NCBI RefSeq assembly: GCF_001598555.1
Contig: NZ_BCZE01000003.1
Span: 78,096 to 142,095, forward strand
DNA length: 64,000 nucleotides
Direction of reading: 5' to 3'
From: Novosphingobium rosa NBRC 15208
GTDB lineage: Bacteria > Pseudomonadota > Alphaproteobacteria > Sphingomonadales > Sphingomonadaceae
The notes under the pieces are model-generated. The model did not search any database, was not told where the DNA came from, and worked only from the letters and a program-made list of their open reading frames with translations. Both the position numbers and the translations under genes were made by a program. Below, piece after piece: positions 44,271 through 53,111 of the stretch. Positions within the stretch are counted from its first letter, which is position 1, and each line of letters starts with the position of its first letter.

Positions 44271-47200
44271 TTATTCCGCCGGTTGCCAGGCGGAGTCATG
44301 CGTGGCCTTGCGGTTCTTCCGGCGGGCCATCCGCAGGGAGAACTTGCGCAGCAGCACATAGAAGCTGGGGGTATAGAGCAGGCCGAAACCGGTCACGCCC
44401 GCCATGCCGAAGAACACCGCCGTGCCCAGCGCCTGCCGAAGTTCGGCACCGGCGCCCGTGGCGATCACCAGCGGCACGGCGCCGAGGATGAAGGCCAGCG
44501 AGGTCATCAGGATCGGACGGAGACGGGTGCGGGCGGCAAAGACGGCGGCTTCCACCGGGTCCATGCCCTGTTCGTCCTCGGCCTGCTTGGCGAATTCCAC
44601 CACAAGGATGGCGTTCTTGGCCGCAAGGGCGATCAGCACCACCAGACCGATCTGCGTGAGGACATTGTTGTCCATCCCCCGCAGATTGATCCCCAGCATG
44701 GCGGCCAGCAGACACATCGGCACGATCAGGATGATCGCCAGCGGCAGAGCCAGGCTTTCATACTGCGCGGCCAGCACCAGGAAGACGAAGAATACCGCCA
44801 TGCCGAAGACCACGCCAGCAGTGTTGCCGGCATACTTCTGCTGATAGGCAATGTCGGTCCAGTCGCCGCCGTAACCGGCAGGCAGCGTGTCGGCGAGCTT
44901 CTCCATCGTGGCGAGCGACTGGCCGGTCGAATAGCCCGGAGCCGTGTCACCGTCGATTTCGACAGCGGGTTGCAGGTTGTAGCGCACCACGCGGTAGGGG
45001 CCGGTCTTGTCGCTGAAGGTGGCGACCGAACCGATGGGCACCATCTGGCCGGTGTTCGAGCGCGTCTTCAGATTGGCAATATCGGCAACCGTCTCGCGGC
45101 TGGCCTGATCGGCCTGGGCAGTCACGTGATAGGTGCGGCCCAGCAGGTTGAAGTCATTGACGAAGCTGGAGCCCAGATAGACCTGCAGCGCCTCGAAGAT
45201 ACGCTCGGGCGGGACGCCCAGCAGATCGGCCTTGCGGCGGTCGACATCGGCCCAGACGCGCGGCGTGCCGACGTCGAAGAGCGTGTAGACCTGATGCAGA
45301 CCCTTTTCGGCATTCGCCTTGGCGATCAGCGCCCAGGCCTGCTTGTTGAGCGCGTCATAGCCACGGCCCTCGCGGTCCTGAAGCATGAAGCGGTAACCAC
45401 CGGCAGCACCGATGCCCTGAATGACCGGCGGCGGCACCAGAATGATGCGAGCCTTGTCATACCCGGCCACGGCCTTCTGCGCCTGATCCATGATGCCTTT
45501 GTAGGTGGCACCCAGCTTCTTGCGCTCGTCGAAGGTCTTGAAGGGGAAGTAGATGGCGGCAGAGTTCGGCGCCGAGGTCTGCGAGGGACCATGGAAACCG
45601 GCGAACATCACCGCACCGCGCAGACCCTGAATGGGCAGGATCTTCGCCGCGACCTCACGGGTGACGGCATCGGTGCGCTCCAGCGAAGCGCCCGAAGGCA
45701 GCTGGATCACGGCGAGGAAGTAACCCTGATCCTGCGCCGGGATAAAGCCCGAGGGGGTGATGACGAACATGCCGACGGTCGCCGCGATCAGCGCGGCATA
45801 GGTCAGCATCACCTTCTTCGGAGCGCCCAGAAGGCGGCGGGTCAGACGGGCATAGCCGTCCGACATGCGCTCGAAGCCCGCGTTGAAGCGGTCGGCGGCG
45901 CGGGCCAGCAGGCGCTGCCAGGCAGGCTTGCTGTGATCGTCGGCGATGCTGCCATGCTTGTGGCGCAGCAGCAGGGCGGCGGCGGCAGGCGACAGCGTCA
46001 GCGAGAGCACCAGCGAGATGATCGTCGCGGTCGAGATCGTCACGGCGAACTGCTTATAGAACGCGCCCGACAGGCCGGTGATGAAGAGCGTGGGCACGAA
46101 GACCGCGCAGAGCACCAGCACGATGGCGACCAACGCCGTCGAGACCTCGTCCATCGAGACGCGGGCGGCTTCCAGCGGGGAGAGCCCGTTCTCGATGTTG
46201 CGCTCGACGTTTTCGACCACCACGATGGCGTCATCGACCACGATGCCGATGGCTAGCACAAGGCCAAACAGCGACAGGTTGTTGAGCGAATAGCCCAGCG
46301 CCAGCAGCACCACGGACGAACCCACCAGCGAAACCGGAATGGCGATGATCGGGATGATCGCCGCGCGCCAGTTCTGCAGGAAGATCAGGATCACCAGCAC
46401 CACCAGCACCACGGCCTCGAACAGCGTGTGGTAGACGGCGTCGATCGACTGGCTGATGAATTCGGTGGGGTTGTAGATCACCGAATATTCCATGCCCTTG
46501 GGGAAGGTCTTGGAGATGGTGTCCATCTCATGCTTGACCTTGGCCGCAGCCTCCAGAGCGTTCGAGCCCGGACGCTGCATCACCGCGATCACCACGGTGG
46601 GCTTGTTCGAGAGATAGGTGTTGATGTTGTAGTCCTGAGCGCCCAGCTCCACGCGCGCCACATCGCGCACGCGCACCTGATGGCCATCGGCATCGCTGCG
46701 GATGACGATATCAGCGAACTGCTGGGGCTCCGTCAGACGGCCCTGCATTTCCACGCCGAGCTGGAAGGCATCGCCATGGTTGGCAGGCGGCTGACCCAGC
46801 GCGCCGGAAGACACCTGAACGTTCTGGGCGCGCAGGGCGGCGACGATCTCACCGGCGGTGAGGTTCAGCGCGGCGGCGCGGCCCGGATCGATCCAGATGC
46901 GCATGCCATAGTCGCGCGAGCCGAACAGGTTGATGTCACCCACGCCGTCGAGACGCGCCAAGCGGTCCTTGACCTGCGTGAGGGCATAGTTCGACAGATA
47001 ATCGCGGTTCAGGCTGCCGTCGGGCGACTGCAGGTTGACCACCATCAGGAAGTCCGGCGTGGTCTTGCGCGTCACCACGCCAAGGCGCTGCACCTCTTCG
47101 GGCAGACGCGGCACGGCCACGGCAACACGGTTCTGCACCAGCACCTGAGCGGTATCGAGATCGGTGCCGACCTTGAAGGTGACAGTGATCGTCACCTTGC

Positions 47201-47462
47201 CGTCGCCGGTCGACTGGCTGCTCATATAGAGCATGTTGTCGACGCCGTTGATCTCCTGCTCGATGGGCGAAGCAACGGTGTTGGCCACGGTTTCGGCCGA
47301 GGCGCCCGGATATTGGGCGGCGACCGTCACCGTGGGGGGCACGATGTTGGGATATTGGCTGATCGGCAGGCTGACGAAAGCCAGCGCGCCCACCACCATG
47401 ATCACCACGGCGATCACGGCGGCGAAGATCGGCCTGTCGATAAAGAAGCGGGAAAGTCGCAT
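44271..47462 (-). CDS. RND efflux permease, HAE1 (MexF-like)
   Basis: 1063 residues beginning RLSRFFIDRPIFAAVIAVVIMVVGALAFVSLP and carrying the Asp pair in GIVVDDAIVVVENVE, SEAARVSMDEVSTA-type and LTALAFILGAVPL-type helices. The N-terminal style (ISQYPNIVPPTVTVAAQYPGASA) is that of the MexF/OqxB/BepE group. It belongs to the minus-strand operon adaptor-permease-channel. The substrates are likely lipophilic drugs, solvents or plant compounds, by family only. Confidence 0.94.
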   Translation of the reverse strand: MRLSRFFIDRPIFAAVIAVVIMVVGALAFVSLPISQYPNIVPPTVTVAAQYPGASAETVANTVASPIEQEINGVDNMLYMSSQSTGDGKVTITVTFKVGTDLDTAQVLVQNRVAVAVPRLPEEVQRLGVVTRKTTPDFLMVVNLQSPDGSLNRDYLSNYALTQVKDRLARLDGVGDINLFGSRDYGMRIWIDPGRAAALNLTAGEIVAALRAQNVQVSSGALGQPPANHGDAFQLGVEMQGRLTEPQQFADIVIRSDADGHQVRVRDVARVELGAQDYNINTYLSNKPTVVIAVMQRPGSNALEAAAKVKHEMDTISKTFPKGMEYSVIYNPTEFISQSIDAVYHTLFEAVVLVVLVILIFLQNWRAAIIPIIAIPVSLVGSSVVLLALGYSLNNLSLFGLVLAIGIVVDDAIVVVENVERNIENGLSPLEAARVSMDEVSTALVAIVLVLCAVFVPTLFITGLSGAFYKQFAVTISTATIISLVLSLTLSPAAAALLLRHKHGSIADDHSKPAWQRLLARAADRFNAGFERMSDGYARLTRRLLGAPKKVMLTYAALIAATVGMFVITPSGFIPAQDQGYFLAVIQLPSGASLERTDAVTREVAAKILPIQGLRGAVMFAGFHGPSQTSAPNSAAIYFPFKTFDERKKLGATYKGIMDQAQKAVAGYDKARIILVPPPVIQGIGAAGGYRFMLQDREGRGYDALNKQAWALIAKANAEKGLHQVYTLFDVGTPRVWADVDRRKADLLGVPPERIFEALQVYLGSSFVNDFNLLGRTYHVTAQADQASRETVADIANLKTRSNTGQMVPIGSVATFSDKTGPYRVVRYNLQPAVEIDGDTAPGYSTGQSLATMEKLADTLPAGYGGDWTDIAYQQKYAGNTAGVVFGMAVFFVFLVLAAQYESLALPLAIILIVPMCLLAAMLGINLRGMDNNVLTQIGLVVLIALAAKNAILVVEFAKQAEDEQGMDPVEAAVFAARTRLRPILMTSLAFILGAVPLVIATGAGAELRQALGTAVFFGMAGVTGFGLLYTPSFYVLLRKFSLRMARRKNRKATHDSAWQPAE

Positions 47463-47491
47463 GGGAGGGGGGTGTCCCGTGAGAAAGAGGT

Positions 47492-48760
47492 TTAGTGGGC
47501 CAGCGTGGCTTGAGCCGCCACGGGCGCCGAGATGCCGGGATCTGTGGCCACGGGCGCGGGTTTGATGGGCTCATTGTGGACCGAGACCTTGGCTCCGGGC
47601 ATCGCGGCCTGGAAGTTGGTCACGACCACCTGATCGGTAGGCAGCAGCCCGCCGCGGATGATGCGCAGACCGCGCACGACCGGGCCCAGCTCCACCGGCT
47701 TGGCGGCGACAATGCCGTCCTTGCCGACGACCAGCACCGTCTTGCGGGCCTGATCGGACTGGATCGCCTCGTCAGGCACCATCAGCGCCTGCACCGTGCC
47801 GCCGTCCGAAAGACGCATGTTGCCGAACATGCCGGGTGCCAGGAACAGCTTGGGGTTGTCGATGATGGCGCGGCCACGGATCGTGCCCGAATGCGGGTCG
47901 AGCCCGTTGTCGGTGAAGTCCAGATGGCCCTTCCAGTTGTAGCCGGATTCGTCCTGCAGCTTGATCTCCACCTCGGGCGCCTTGCCGTTCTGGGCGCGGT
48001 CACGCTGGGCCTTGAGATACAGGGCTTCGGAGGAATCGAAGGTGTAGTAGATCGGGTTGAGCGCATTGATCGTGGTGAGCAGCGAGGCATTGGCCCCCTC
48101 ACCCGCCGCGACCAGATTGCCGACATCGACGCGGCGATCCGAAATGCGGCCCGAGATCGGCGCGCGCACCTGGGTCCATTCCATATCCAGCGCGCGCTGG
48201 CGGGCGCGGGCCTGAGCGGCGGCCAGCGCGGCGGCGGCGGACTGCATGCGCGAACGCAGGCTGTCGACCTCTCCGGCCGACACGGCTTCGTCGCCCGTCA
48301 AGCGGCCGACGCGGGCATAATCGGATTTGGCCAGCGCAAGGGCGCTGGCCGCGCTGGCGACATTGGCCTGCGCTTCGGCCAGAGCGGCCTGATAGGGACG
48401 CTGGTCGATGGTGAAGAGCAGCTGGCCCTTCTGCACCAGATCGCCGTCATGGAAGTGAAGCGCGGTGATCTGCCCGGCAACGCGCGGGCGCACCTCGACG
48501 CTCTGGCTGGGGGCGAAGCGGCCGACATAATCGTCCCACTGCACCACCTGGCTGGCGAGCGGCGCGGCCACGCCGAGCATCACTTCGGGCGCAACGGTGG
48601 CCTGCGCCGGGCGGTGCAGCGCCTGCCAGCCGATGCCGGCGACAAAGGCCAGCGCCATGGCGCCGATCGCCAGATTGCGGGTGGAAAAGGTGCGGGGCGC
48701 GCGGGCCTGCGCCGCCGCCTCGGCTTCGGCGCGAGTCTTGAGGGTGGTTTGCATATCCAT
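47492..48760 (-). CDS. RND efflux periplasmic adaptor
   Basis: 422 residues from ATG 48760, with GGAG 8 nt upstream. A membrane anchor (about 25-45) replaces a lipobox. Adaptor motifs VEVRPRVAGQITALHFHDGDLVQKGQLLFTID and WTQVRAPISGRISDRRVDVGNLV, then beta-barrel and membrane-proximal domains. MexE-like. First gene of the operon, preceded by a 427-nt leader from a TetR-controlled promoter. Confidence 0.93.
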   Translation of the reverse strand: MDMQTTLKTRAEAEAAAQARAPRTFSTRNLAIGAMALAFVAGIGWQALHRPAQATVAPEVMLGVAAPLASQVVQWDDYVGRFAPSQSVEVRPRVAGQITALHFHDGDLVQKGQLLFTIDQRPYQAALAEAQANVASAASALALAKSDYARVGRLTGDEAVSAGEVDSLRSRMQSAAAALAAAQARARQRALDMEWTQVRAPISGRISDRRVDVGNLVAAGEGANASLLTTINALNPIYYTFDSSEALYLKAQRDRAQNGKAPEVEIKLQDESGYNWKGHLDFTDNGLDPHSGTIRGRAIIDNPKLFLAPGMFGNMRLSDGGTVQALMVPDEAIQSDQARKTVLVVGKDGIVAAKPVELGPVVRGLRIIRGGLLPTDQVVVTNFQAAMPGAKVSVHNEPIKPAPVATDPGISAPVAAQATLAH

Positions 48761-49184
48761 GGGGGGAACTCCGGCGTTTGTGTCGGATCGGTAATCGGTC
48801 GGATCGAGAAAGAAGGCGGCGTTGAAGGCCTGTTGCGTTGAAGGGCTGCGCCACACGCGCAGGGACGCCAGCGCCCGCTCTCGCGCAACAAGGCACGGGC
48901 GGGCGCAGCGCCACCGGCACGATGCCGACAGCCGAGCTGGGAACTCTGTTTTGAACCGGCCCCCGTCCGGAGGGGCGCATTCGGGGGGACTGGCGCGCCG
49001 CCGGACGAGAACCGGTATCGGCCTTTCTCACGACGCAGCCCCTATGGGTGACAAGGCTGCGCAGGAGTGACCGCGCGCAACACCATCCTGCATGGCGTTG
49101 CGGACATGAAGGCGTCGAGGCGGCAGGACGGGACGGGGGGATGGTCCTGCACTTCAGCGGGGGGACTGGGCCTCGACGCCTTCA
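48761..49184 (-). other. Long structured leader of the TetR-controlled efflux operon
   Basis: About 424 nt between the predicted start (near 49187) and the adaptor ATG, with no credible gene. Its 5' end has a perfect 14-bp stem (arms at 49108-49121 and 49170-49183) with an inner 7-bp stem (49123-49129, 49144-49150) and a one-sided 19-nt bulge. A 21-residue reading frame starts directly after it (49107 down to 49042). CCAGTCCCCCCG occurs twice in the leader. No T run follows the stem, so it is not an ordinary terminator. Confidence 0.6.
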
Positions 49185-49198
49185 ATACCAAGCGGTAT
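49185..49198. promoter_or_regulatory. TetR operator O1 over the efflux -10 box
   Basis: ATACCAAGCGGTAT, a perfect ATACC/GGTAT inverted repeat. It covers the -10 element of the efflux promoter. The same design recurs at 49233 and over the tetR start codon. Confidence 0.8.
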
Positions 49199-49222
49199 AG
49201 AATGCTGCGCCGCAACCGTCAA
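49194..49222 (-). promoter_or_regulatory. Sigma-70 promoter of the second RND operon
   Basis: On the minus strand -35 TTGACG (49217-49222), 17-bp spacer, -10 TATACC (49194-49199). Start near 49187. It is flanked by O2 and overlapped by O1. Confidence 0.75.
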
Positions 49223-49232
49223 CCGGATTTAT

Positions 49233-49246
49233 ATACCGCTTGGTAA
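49233..49246. promoter_or_regulatory. TetR operator O2 upstream of the efflux -35 box
   Basis: ATACCGCTTGGTAA, one mismatch from the ATACC/GGTAT inverted repeat. Centre 48 bp from O1, just beyond the -35. Confidence 0.7.
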
Positions 49247-49274
49247 TTTTTTCAGCCGGGGTTCAGAAGCGGCG

Positions 49275-49295
49275 TAAAATAGGGGCTCTTGCCCC
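49275..49295 (-). terminator. Candidate terminator of the tetR transcript
   Basis: Minus strand GGGGC-AAGA-GCCCC then TATTTTA. It would separate tetR from the efflux promoter. The stem is short. Confidence 0.5.
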
Positions 49296-49416
49296 GCGAA
49301 GAGCGGTGCTGCCCTTCCCGGCATTCTATCAACGGCGGATGACAGGATGGTGAAAGCTATGCTGCATCGCAACCGGGGGCGCCCGGTCATCCATCAGACT
49401 TTGGGTGAGTCGCCTT

Positions 49417-50064
49417 TTAACGCCCCGGCCAGAGCGCCAGCGTGGTCTCGACCAGCTGCGCCATCTGCTCCGGACAGGCGCCCGCGCTGGCCTGCACGCC
49501 CATGCCCTGCATCACGGCCGAGAGATAGCATTGCAAGGCCTTGGGCTCGATGTCTTCGGGCAGGTCGCCCTCGGCCTTGGCGCGCTCGAAGCGTTCCAGG
49601 ATCGCCCGGCTGGAGGATTCCTGGCGCGCCATCACATCGTGCTTGATCGAGTCGGCCTGAGTCGTGCAGGCCACCGTGCTGATCACGCCAAGGCAGCAGC
49701 GCGGATCGGTGGTGCCGGTCTGCAACGCCAGCGCGCCGCGCAGGAATTGCTCAGCCACGCCCTTGGCGGTGGGCGCCATCAGCGCCTTTTGCACATAGGC
49801 CAGCTTGTCACGCTCGTAGAGGTCCAGCGCCTTGTAAAACAGCGCTTCCTTGTTGCCGAAACAGGCATAAAGGCTGGGCTTGGTGATGCCCATCGCCTCG
49901 GTCAGCTCGGCCATCGAGGCGCCTTCATAACCGCGCGCCCAGAACACCTGAAGGGCCGCTGTCAGCGCCTCATCAGGGCAGAACTGGCGCGGCCGCCCAC
50001 GGGTGGGAGCAACCGGCTCGATCGTCACGACCCTATCGTCGATGCTGTCTTCGATGCTTTCCAT
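49417..50064 (-). CDS. TetR-family repressor of the efflux operon
   Basis: 215 residues from ATG 50064. N-terminal helix-turn-helix (CPDEALTAALQVFWARGYEGASMAELTEAMGITKPSLYACFGNKEALF, about 28-75), then a ligand domain with several Cys (PRCCLGVI, ACTTQ, GACPE). No Shine-Dalgarno sequence is seen; the predicted start of transcription lies at or within a few bases of the ATG, so the message may be leaderless. An operator overlaps the start codon, consistent with autorepression. The matching operators downstream mark the RND operon as target. Confidence 0.9.
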   Translation of the reverse strand: MESIEDSIDDRVVTIEPVAPTRGRPRQFCPDEALTAALQVFWARGYEGASMAELTEAMGITKPSLYACFGNKEALFYKALDLYERDKLAYVQKALMAPTAKGVAEQFLRGALALQTGTTDPRCCLGVISTVACTTQADSIKHDVMARQESSSRAILERFERAKAEGDLPEDIEPKALQCYLSAVMQGMGVQASAGACPEQMAQLVETTLALWPGR

Positions 50065-50076
50065 ACCGAGCGGTAT
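50063..50076. promoter_or_regulatory. TetR operator O3 at the tetR start codon
   Basis: ATACCGAGCGGTAT, perfect ATACC/GGTAT inverted repeat, overlapping the first two bases of the tetR start and its -10 box. Confidence 0.8.
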
Positions 50077-50102
50077 ATAGTCCCTATGCTGCGAATCGTC
50101 CA
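50074..50102 (-). promoter_or_regulatory. Promoter of tetR
   Basis: Minus strand -35 TGGACG (50097-50102), 17-bp spacer, -10 TATATA (50074-50079). Nine bases separate the -10 from the ATG, placing the start of RNA at or just before the coding start. Confidence 0.7.
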
Positions 50103-50173
50103 GTGCGCTTTAACCCATACGGCTTTGGTCCTGCCCTTTGGGTTAGCGCTCTCCCGTTCTAAGGCCAATCAGC

Positions 50174-52270
50174 TTAACGCTTCATGGCTGCGTCAATCGC
50201 CTGCTCCAGCCCGGGCGCGATCAGCGCGGCGCCTTCCTCCGAGACATGCAGATCGTCCCGATAGAGCATATGCCCGCCCCGCAGGGCATAGCACAAGCCG
50301 CCCTCGCACAGCGGGGCCGAGGCATCGAAGACCGTCACATTGGGATAGGCCTGCACGATCTTCTCCACCCGCGTGACATAGGCCTGACGGCGAAGGGCGC
50401 TCTCGTCATGGTCGGAGACGGCGCACAGATCATTGACGGTGGCGGCATGGACGGGCCGCAGCCGATCAAGGCAGCTGGCCGGGTTGAAGCTCATGCGGCG
50501 GTTGGGGAAGATCACGATGACCTGCTTATGCGCCTGCCTCAGCCGGCCCAGCGTGCGGCGCATGGCGGCCTCCATCGTGGCCGGGCCATCGACGGCGGGA
50601 TTGGCGGCGACCTCGACATGCTCGCCATCGTTGACGTCGGTGTCCTCCTTGCCGCGCATGTCCTGAATGTAATGGCCCGAACTCGGCGTGAACAGACGGT
50701 CGGCATTGAGATAGGAGAGCAGCACCACCCGGATCGAGCGCGAGGCGATGGCGAAATTCAGCGCCTGATTGGTCAGGCGGTAATTGCCCAGCCGGCTGCG
50801 GTCGGGCAGGTCGGTGGTGCGGGAATCGTAGAAGGGCGCGGCCTCGCTGGCCGAGGCGAGCAGCAGATTGTGCCTGGTGACATGCGCCATGCCCGGAAAC
50901 AGGCTGAGGTTGAGCGAGTCGCCGATCATCGCCACATCGGGCTTGCCGTCATGCAGCAGGTAACAGAAGTCGTTCTGCACGGGATGCGCCATGCCAACGC
51001 GCCCGGGCATCAGGCGGTAACAGGCGGCTTTCTGCTCGGCGCTGCCCACCGGCGTCTGCCAGTTGAGCTGATGCGCGAAAGCGGCGGTGCGATCGGCGGT
51101 GTAGGAAGGCAGCGGCTTGTGCCCCCATCCACCCCAAGCCCACAGGCCGAACAGACCCAGCGCCGTCATCCCCGCGATCAGGCCCCATAGCTTCGCGCCC
51201 GGACGCGCGCCGAAGCGCAGCGGCTCTTCCACCAGTTGCATCGTCAGCCATGCCAGCAGCACGGCGGCGACCATGGCGACGGCGCGGGCGGTGATGCTGT
51301 CGAAACCGGCGATGGCGGCATAGGCCAGCAGCGGCCAGTGCCAGAGATAGAGCGGATAGCTGATCTGCCCCAGCCAGCGCATCGGCCACAGGCCCAGCAG
51401 CCAGCGGTTGACCCAGCCCCCCGGCCCCGCCGCGATCAGCAGCACCGCGCCCGCCACGGCGGGCAGCGCGTTCCAGCCGGGAAAAGGCTTGTCGGCGGTG
51501 ACGAAGATCAGGCTGCCCGCAATCAGCCCGGCCCCCGCCACGCCCAGAGCAGCGGCGATAGCCGGGCGGGGCTGAGGCGCAGCCCCGCGCGCATGGGCCA
51601 GAGCCAGCGCGGCGCCCGCCAGCAATTCCCAGCCGCGCGCGGTGGGCCAATAGAAGGCGGCGGAGATATCGTGCCGCATCAGCAGCACCGCATGGATAAA
51701 GCTGGCCAGCATCAGCGCCGCCAGCACGCCCCACACCACGCCCCCGCCCAGCTTTCGGCCAACACCCAGCTTTCGGCCAATACGATGCGCAATCAGCAGC
51801 AGCACCGGCCAGAGGATGTAGAACTGCTCCTCGACGCCAAGGCTCCACAGGTGAAGCAGCGGCTTGGCATCGGAGGCGGTGTCGAAATAGCCCGCCTCGC
51901 GATAGAGGACGAGGTTGACGATAAAGCCCGCGCTGCCCGCGACATGCAAAGCCAGCCGGTGGAAATCGGCATCGAACATTTCCAGCCAGCCGAAGCCCAG
52001 CACCGAAGCCATCACCACCAGCAAGGCCGGATAGATGCGCCGCACGCGCCGCGCATAAAAGCGCAGGAAGCTGAAGCGGCCCTCATCCAGTTCGCGCAGC
52101 AGAATGCCGCTGATCAGATAGCCGGAAATCACGAAAAAGATGTCCACGCCGACAAAGCCGCCGAAATGCTGACGGGCAAAGGCATGGAAGACGATCACCG
52201 ATCCCACCGCCACCGTACGCAGCCCGTCGATATCCGGGCGATAGCGGGCGGGAACATGCGGGGTGGTCAT
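50174..52270 (-). CDS. Acyltransferase-3/SGNH O-acyltransferase, OafA-like
   Basis: 698 residues from ATG 52270 with AGGA upstream. N-terminal acyltransferase-3 domain with about ten membrane helices (RYRPDIDGLRTVAVGSVIVFHAF, FGGFVGVDIFFVISGYLI), followed by a periplasmic SGNH hydrolase-like domain with GDSLNLS and the Asp-His pair in DDLHVSEEG. Such enzymes move acetyl groups across the membrane onto O-antigen, exopolysaccharide or peptidoglycan. Whether it modifies the polymer made from the 4-20 kb region is open. An inverted repeat without T run lies after its stop, near 50105-50149. Confidence 0.9.
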   Translation of the reverse strand: MTTPHVPARYRPDIDGLRTVAVGSVIVFHAFARQHFGGFVGVDIFFVISGYLISGILLRELDEGRFSFLRFYARRVRRIYPALLVVMASVLGFGWLEMFDADFHRLALHVAGSAGFIVNLVLYREAGYFDTASDAKPLLHLWSLGVEEQFYILWPVLLLIAHRIGRKLGVGRKLGGGVVWGVLAALMLASFIHAVLLMRHDISAAFYWPTARGWELLAGAALALAHARGAAPQPRPAIAAALGVAGAGLIAGSLIFVTADKPFPGWNALPAVAGAVLLIAAGPGGWVNRWLLGLWPMRWLGQISYPLYLWHWPLLAYAAIAGFDSITARAVAMVAAVLLAWLTMQLVEEPLRFGARPGAKLWGLIAGMTALGLFGLWAWGGWGHKPLPSYTADRTAAFAHQLNWQTPVGSAEQKAACYRLMPGRVGMAHPVQNDFCYLLHDGKPDVAMIGDSLNLSLFPGMAHVTRHNLLLASASEAAPFYDSRTTDLPDRSRLGNYRLTNQALNFAIASRSIRVVLLSYLNADRLFTPSSGHYIQDMRGKEDTDVNDGEHVEVAANPAVDGPATMEAAMRRTLGRLRQAHKQVIVIFPNRRMSFNPASCLDRLRPVHAATVNDLCAVSDHDESALRRQAYVTRVEKIVQAYPNVTVFDASAPLCEGGLCYALRGGHMLYRDDLHVSEEGAALIAPGLEQAIDAAMKR

Positions 52271-53111
52271 CGTGCGTCCTGGTTCAAAGCGGAAGCGGCG
52301 CGATAAGGCTGACGAGCCTGCTTGGCAAAGCGTTTCGTAAGCAGACAACCATGACGGATCGCAGCGCAACAGCGCCGCCCAACGCCCGGAAACGGCGCAC
52401 ATGGACCACCGCCTATCGGTTTCGTTATGAAAAACCTGTCCCGGCGCGGGAAAGACAAGAAACAGCGCCCGCCGCTTCGGCCATCTTCAGGGGCTGACAG
52501 AGTATCGCCGAAGGGAAAAACTTGGCCACCATATCAGTGCGGTAAGCGCGTCGCAGCAAAGACCCTAAAAACCACATAAAAACCTGACTGTTGCCAGTAA
52601 AACACACAAGTTTTCCCATAGTGGTAAAATGCCCCATGCCCCCGCCCCGCATTTCATGGCTTCTTCTCACCATCAAAGGTCAGTCGAATGCATCACCCTC
52701 AAGGGCATGATGCACAAGAGTTCAGGGACGAGTGTACAGCATTGCAACAACAAGGGTCGCCATATGATATGGTCGGCGCCGAAGGGCCCGGCTTGCCAAT
52801 AATCCTTCGCCCGATGCGGATGGATGCGATGGATGTTCTTTCCACGCTCTCCACCGTTTCAGCGCAGGTGGCGCTCCTTGACTTCACTCCCCCCGCCTTT
52901 TGCCGATTTGCCGCAAGCCCGTTGCAGGCCGCGCCGTCTGGCGCGCCCTTGAACGAAGCGCGTGGCGCCAATGAAACGCAAGACAAAAAGGTGGCTCCAC
53001 ATGGAGCGCATCGGCCCTTCCCGGCCCTGCGCAAGCTGCGGGCACACTGACGGATCGCGACGACACGAGGATGACTGGAAGCGCTCTATTTCGCAAAGAA
53101 AAGGGGGCTTT
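52271..53111. other. Long gap upstream of the second TonB receptor gene
   Basis: 841 bp without a convincing gene. 52440-52680 is AT-richer than its surroundings. A 13-bp palindrome CCATATGATATGG lies at 52760-52772. A 120-codon frame at 52688-53050 has a weak ribosome site and no recognisable features. The TonB receptor promoter should be here. Confidence 0.5.

Noticed and set aside
48447..49031. 194-codon minus-strand frame over the efflux leader
   Set aside because: Overlaps the adaptor gene in another frame and has Arg/Pro-rich noise composition.
49108..49183. 14-bp inverted repeat read as ends of a mobile element
   Set aside because: Only 76 bp in all, with a second nested stem and no target duplication seen; an RNA leader structure fits better.
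52688..53050. 120-codon frame upstream of the TonB receptor
   Set aside because: No recognisable domain, odd composition and it runs up to the receptor start region; kept only as a remark on the gap.
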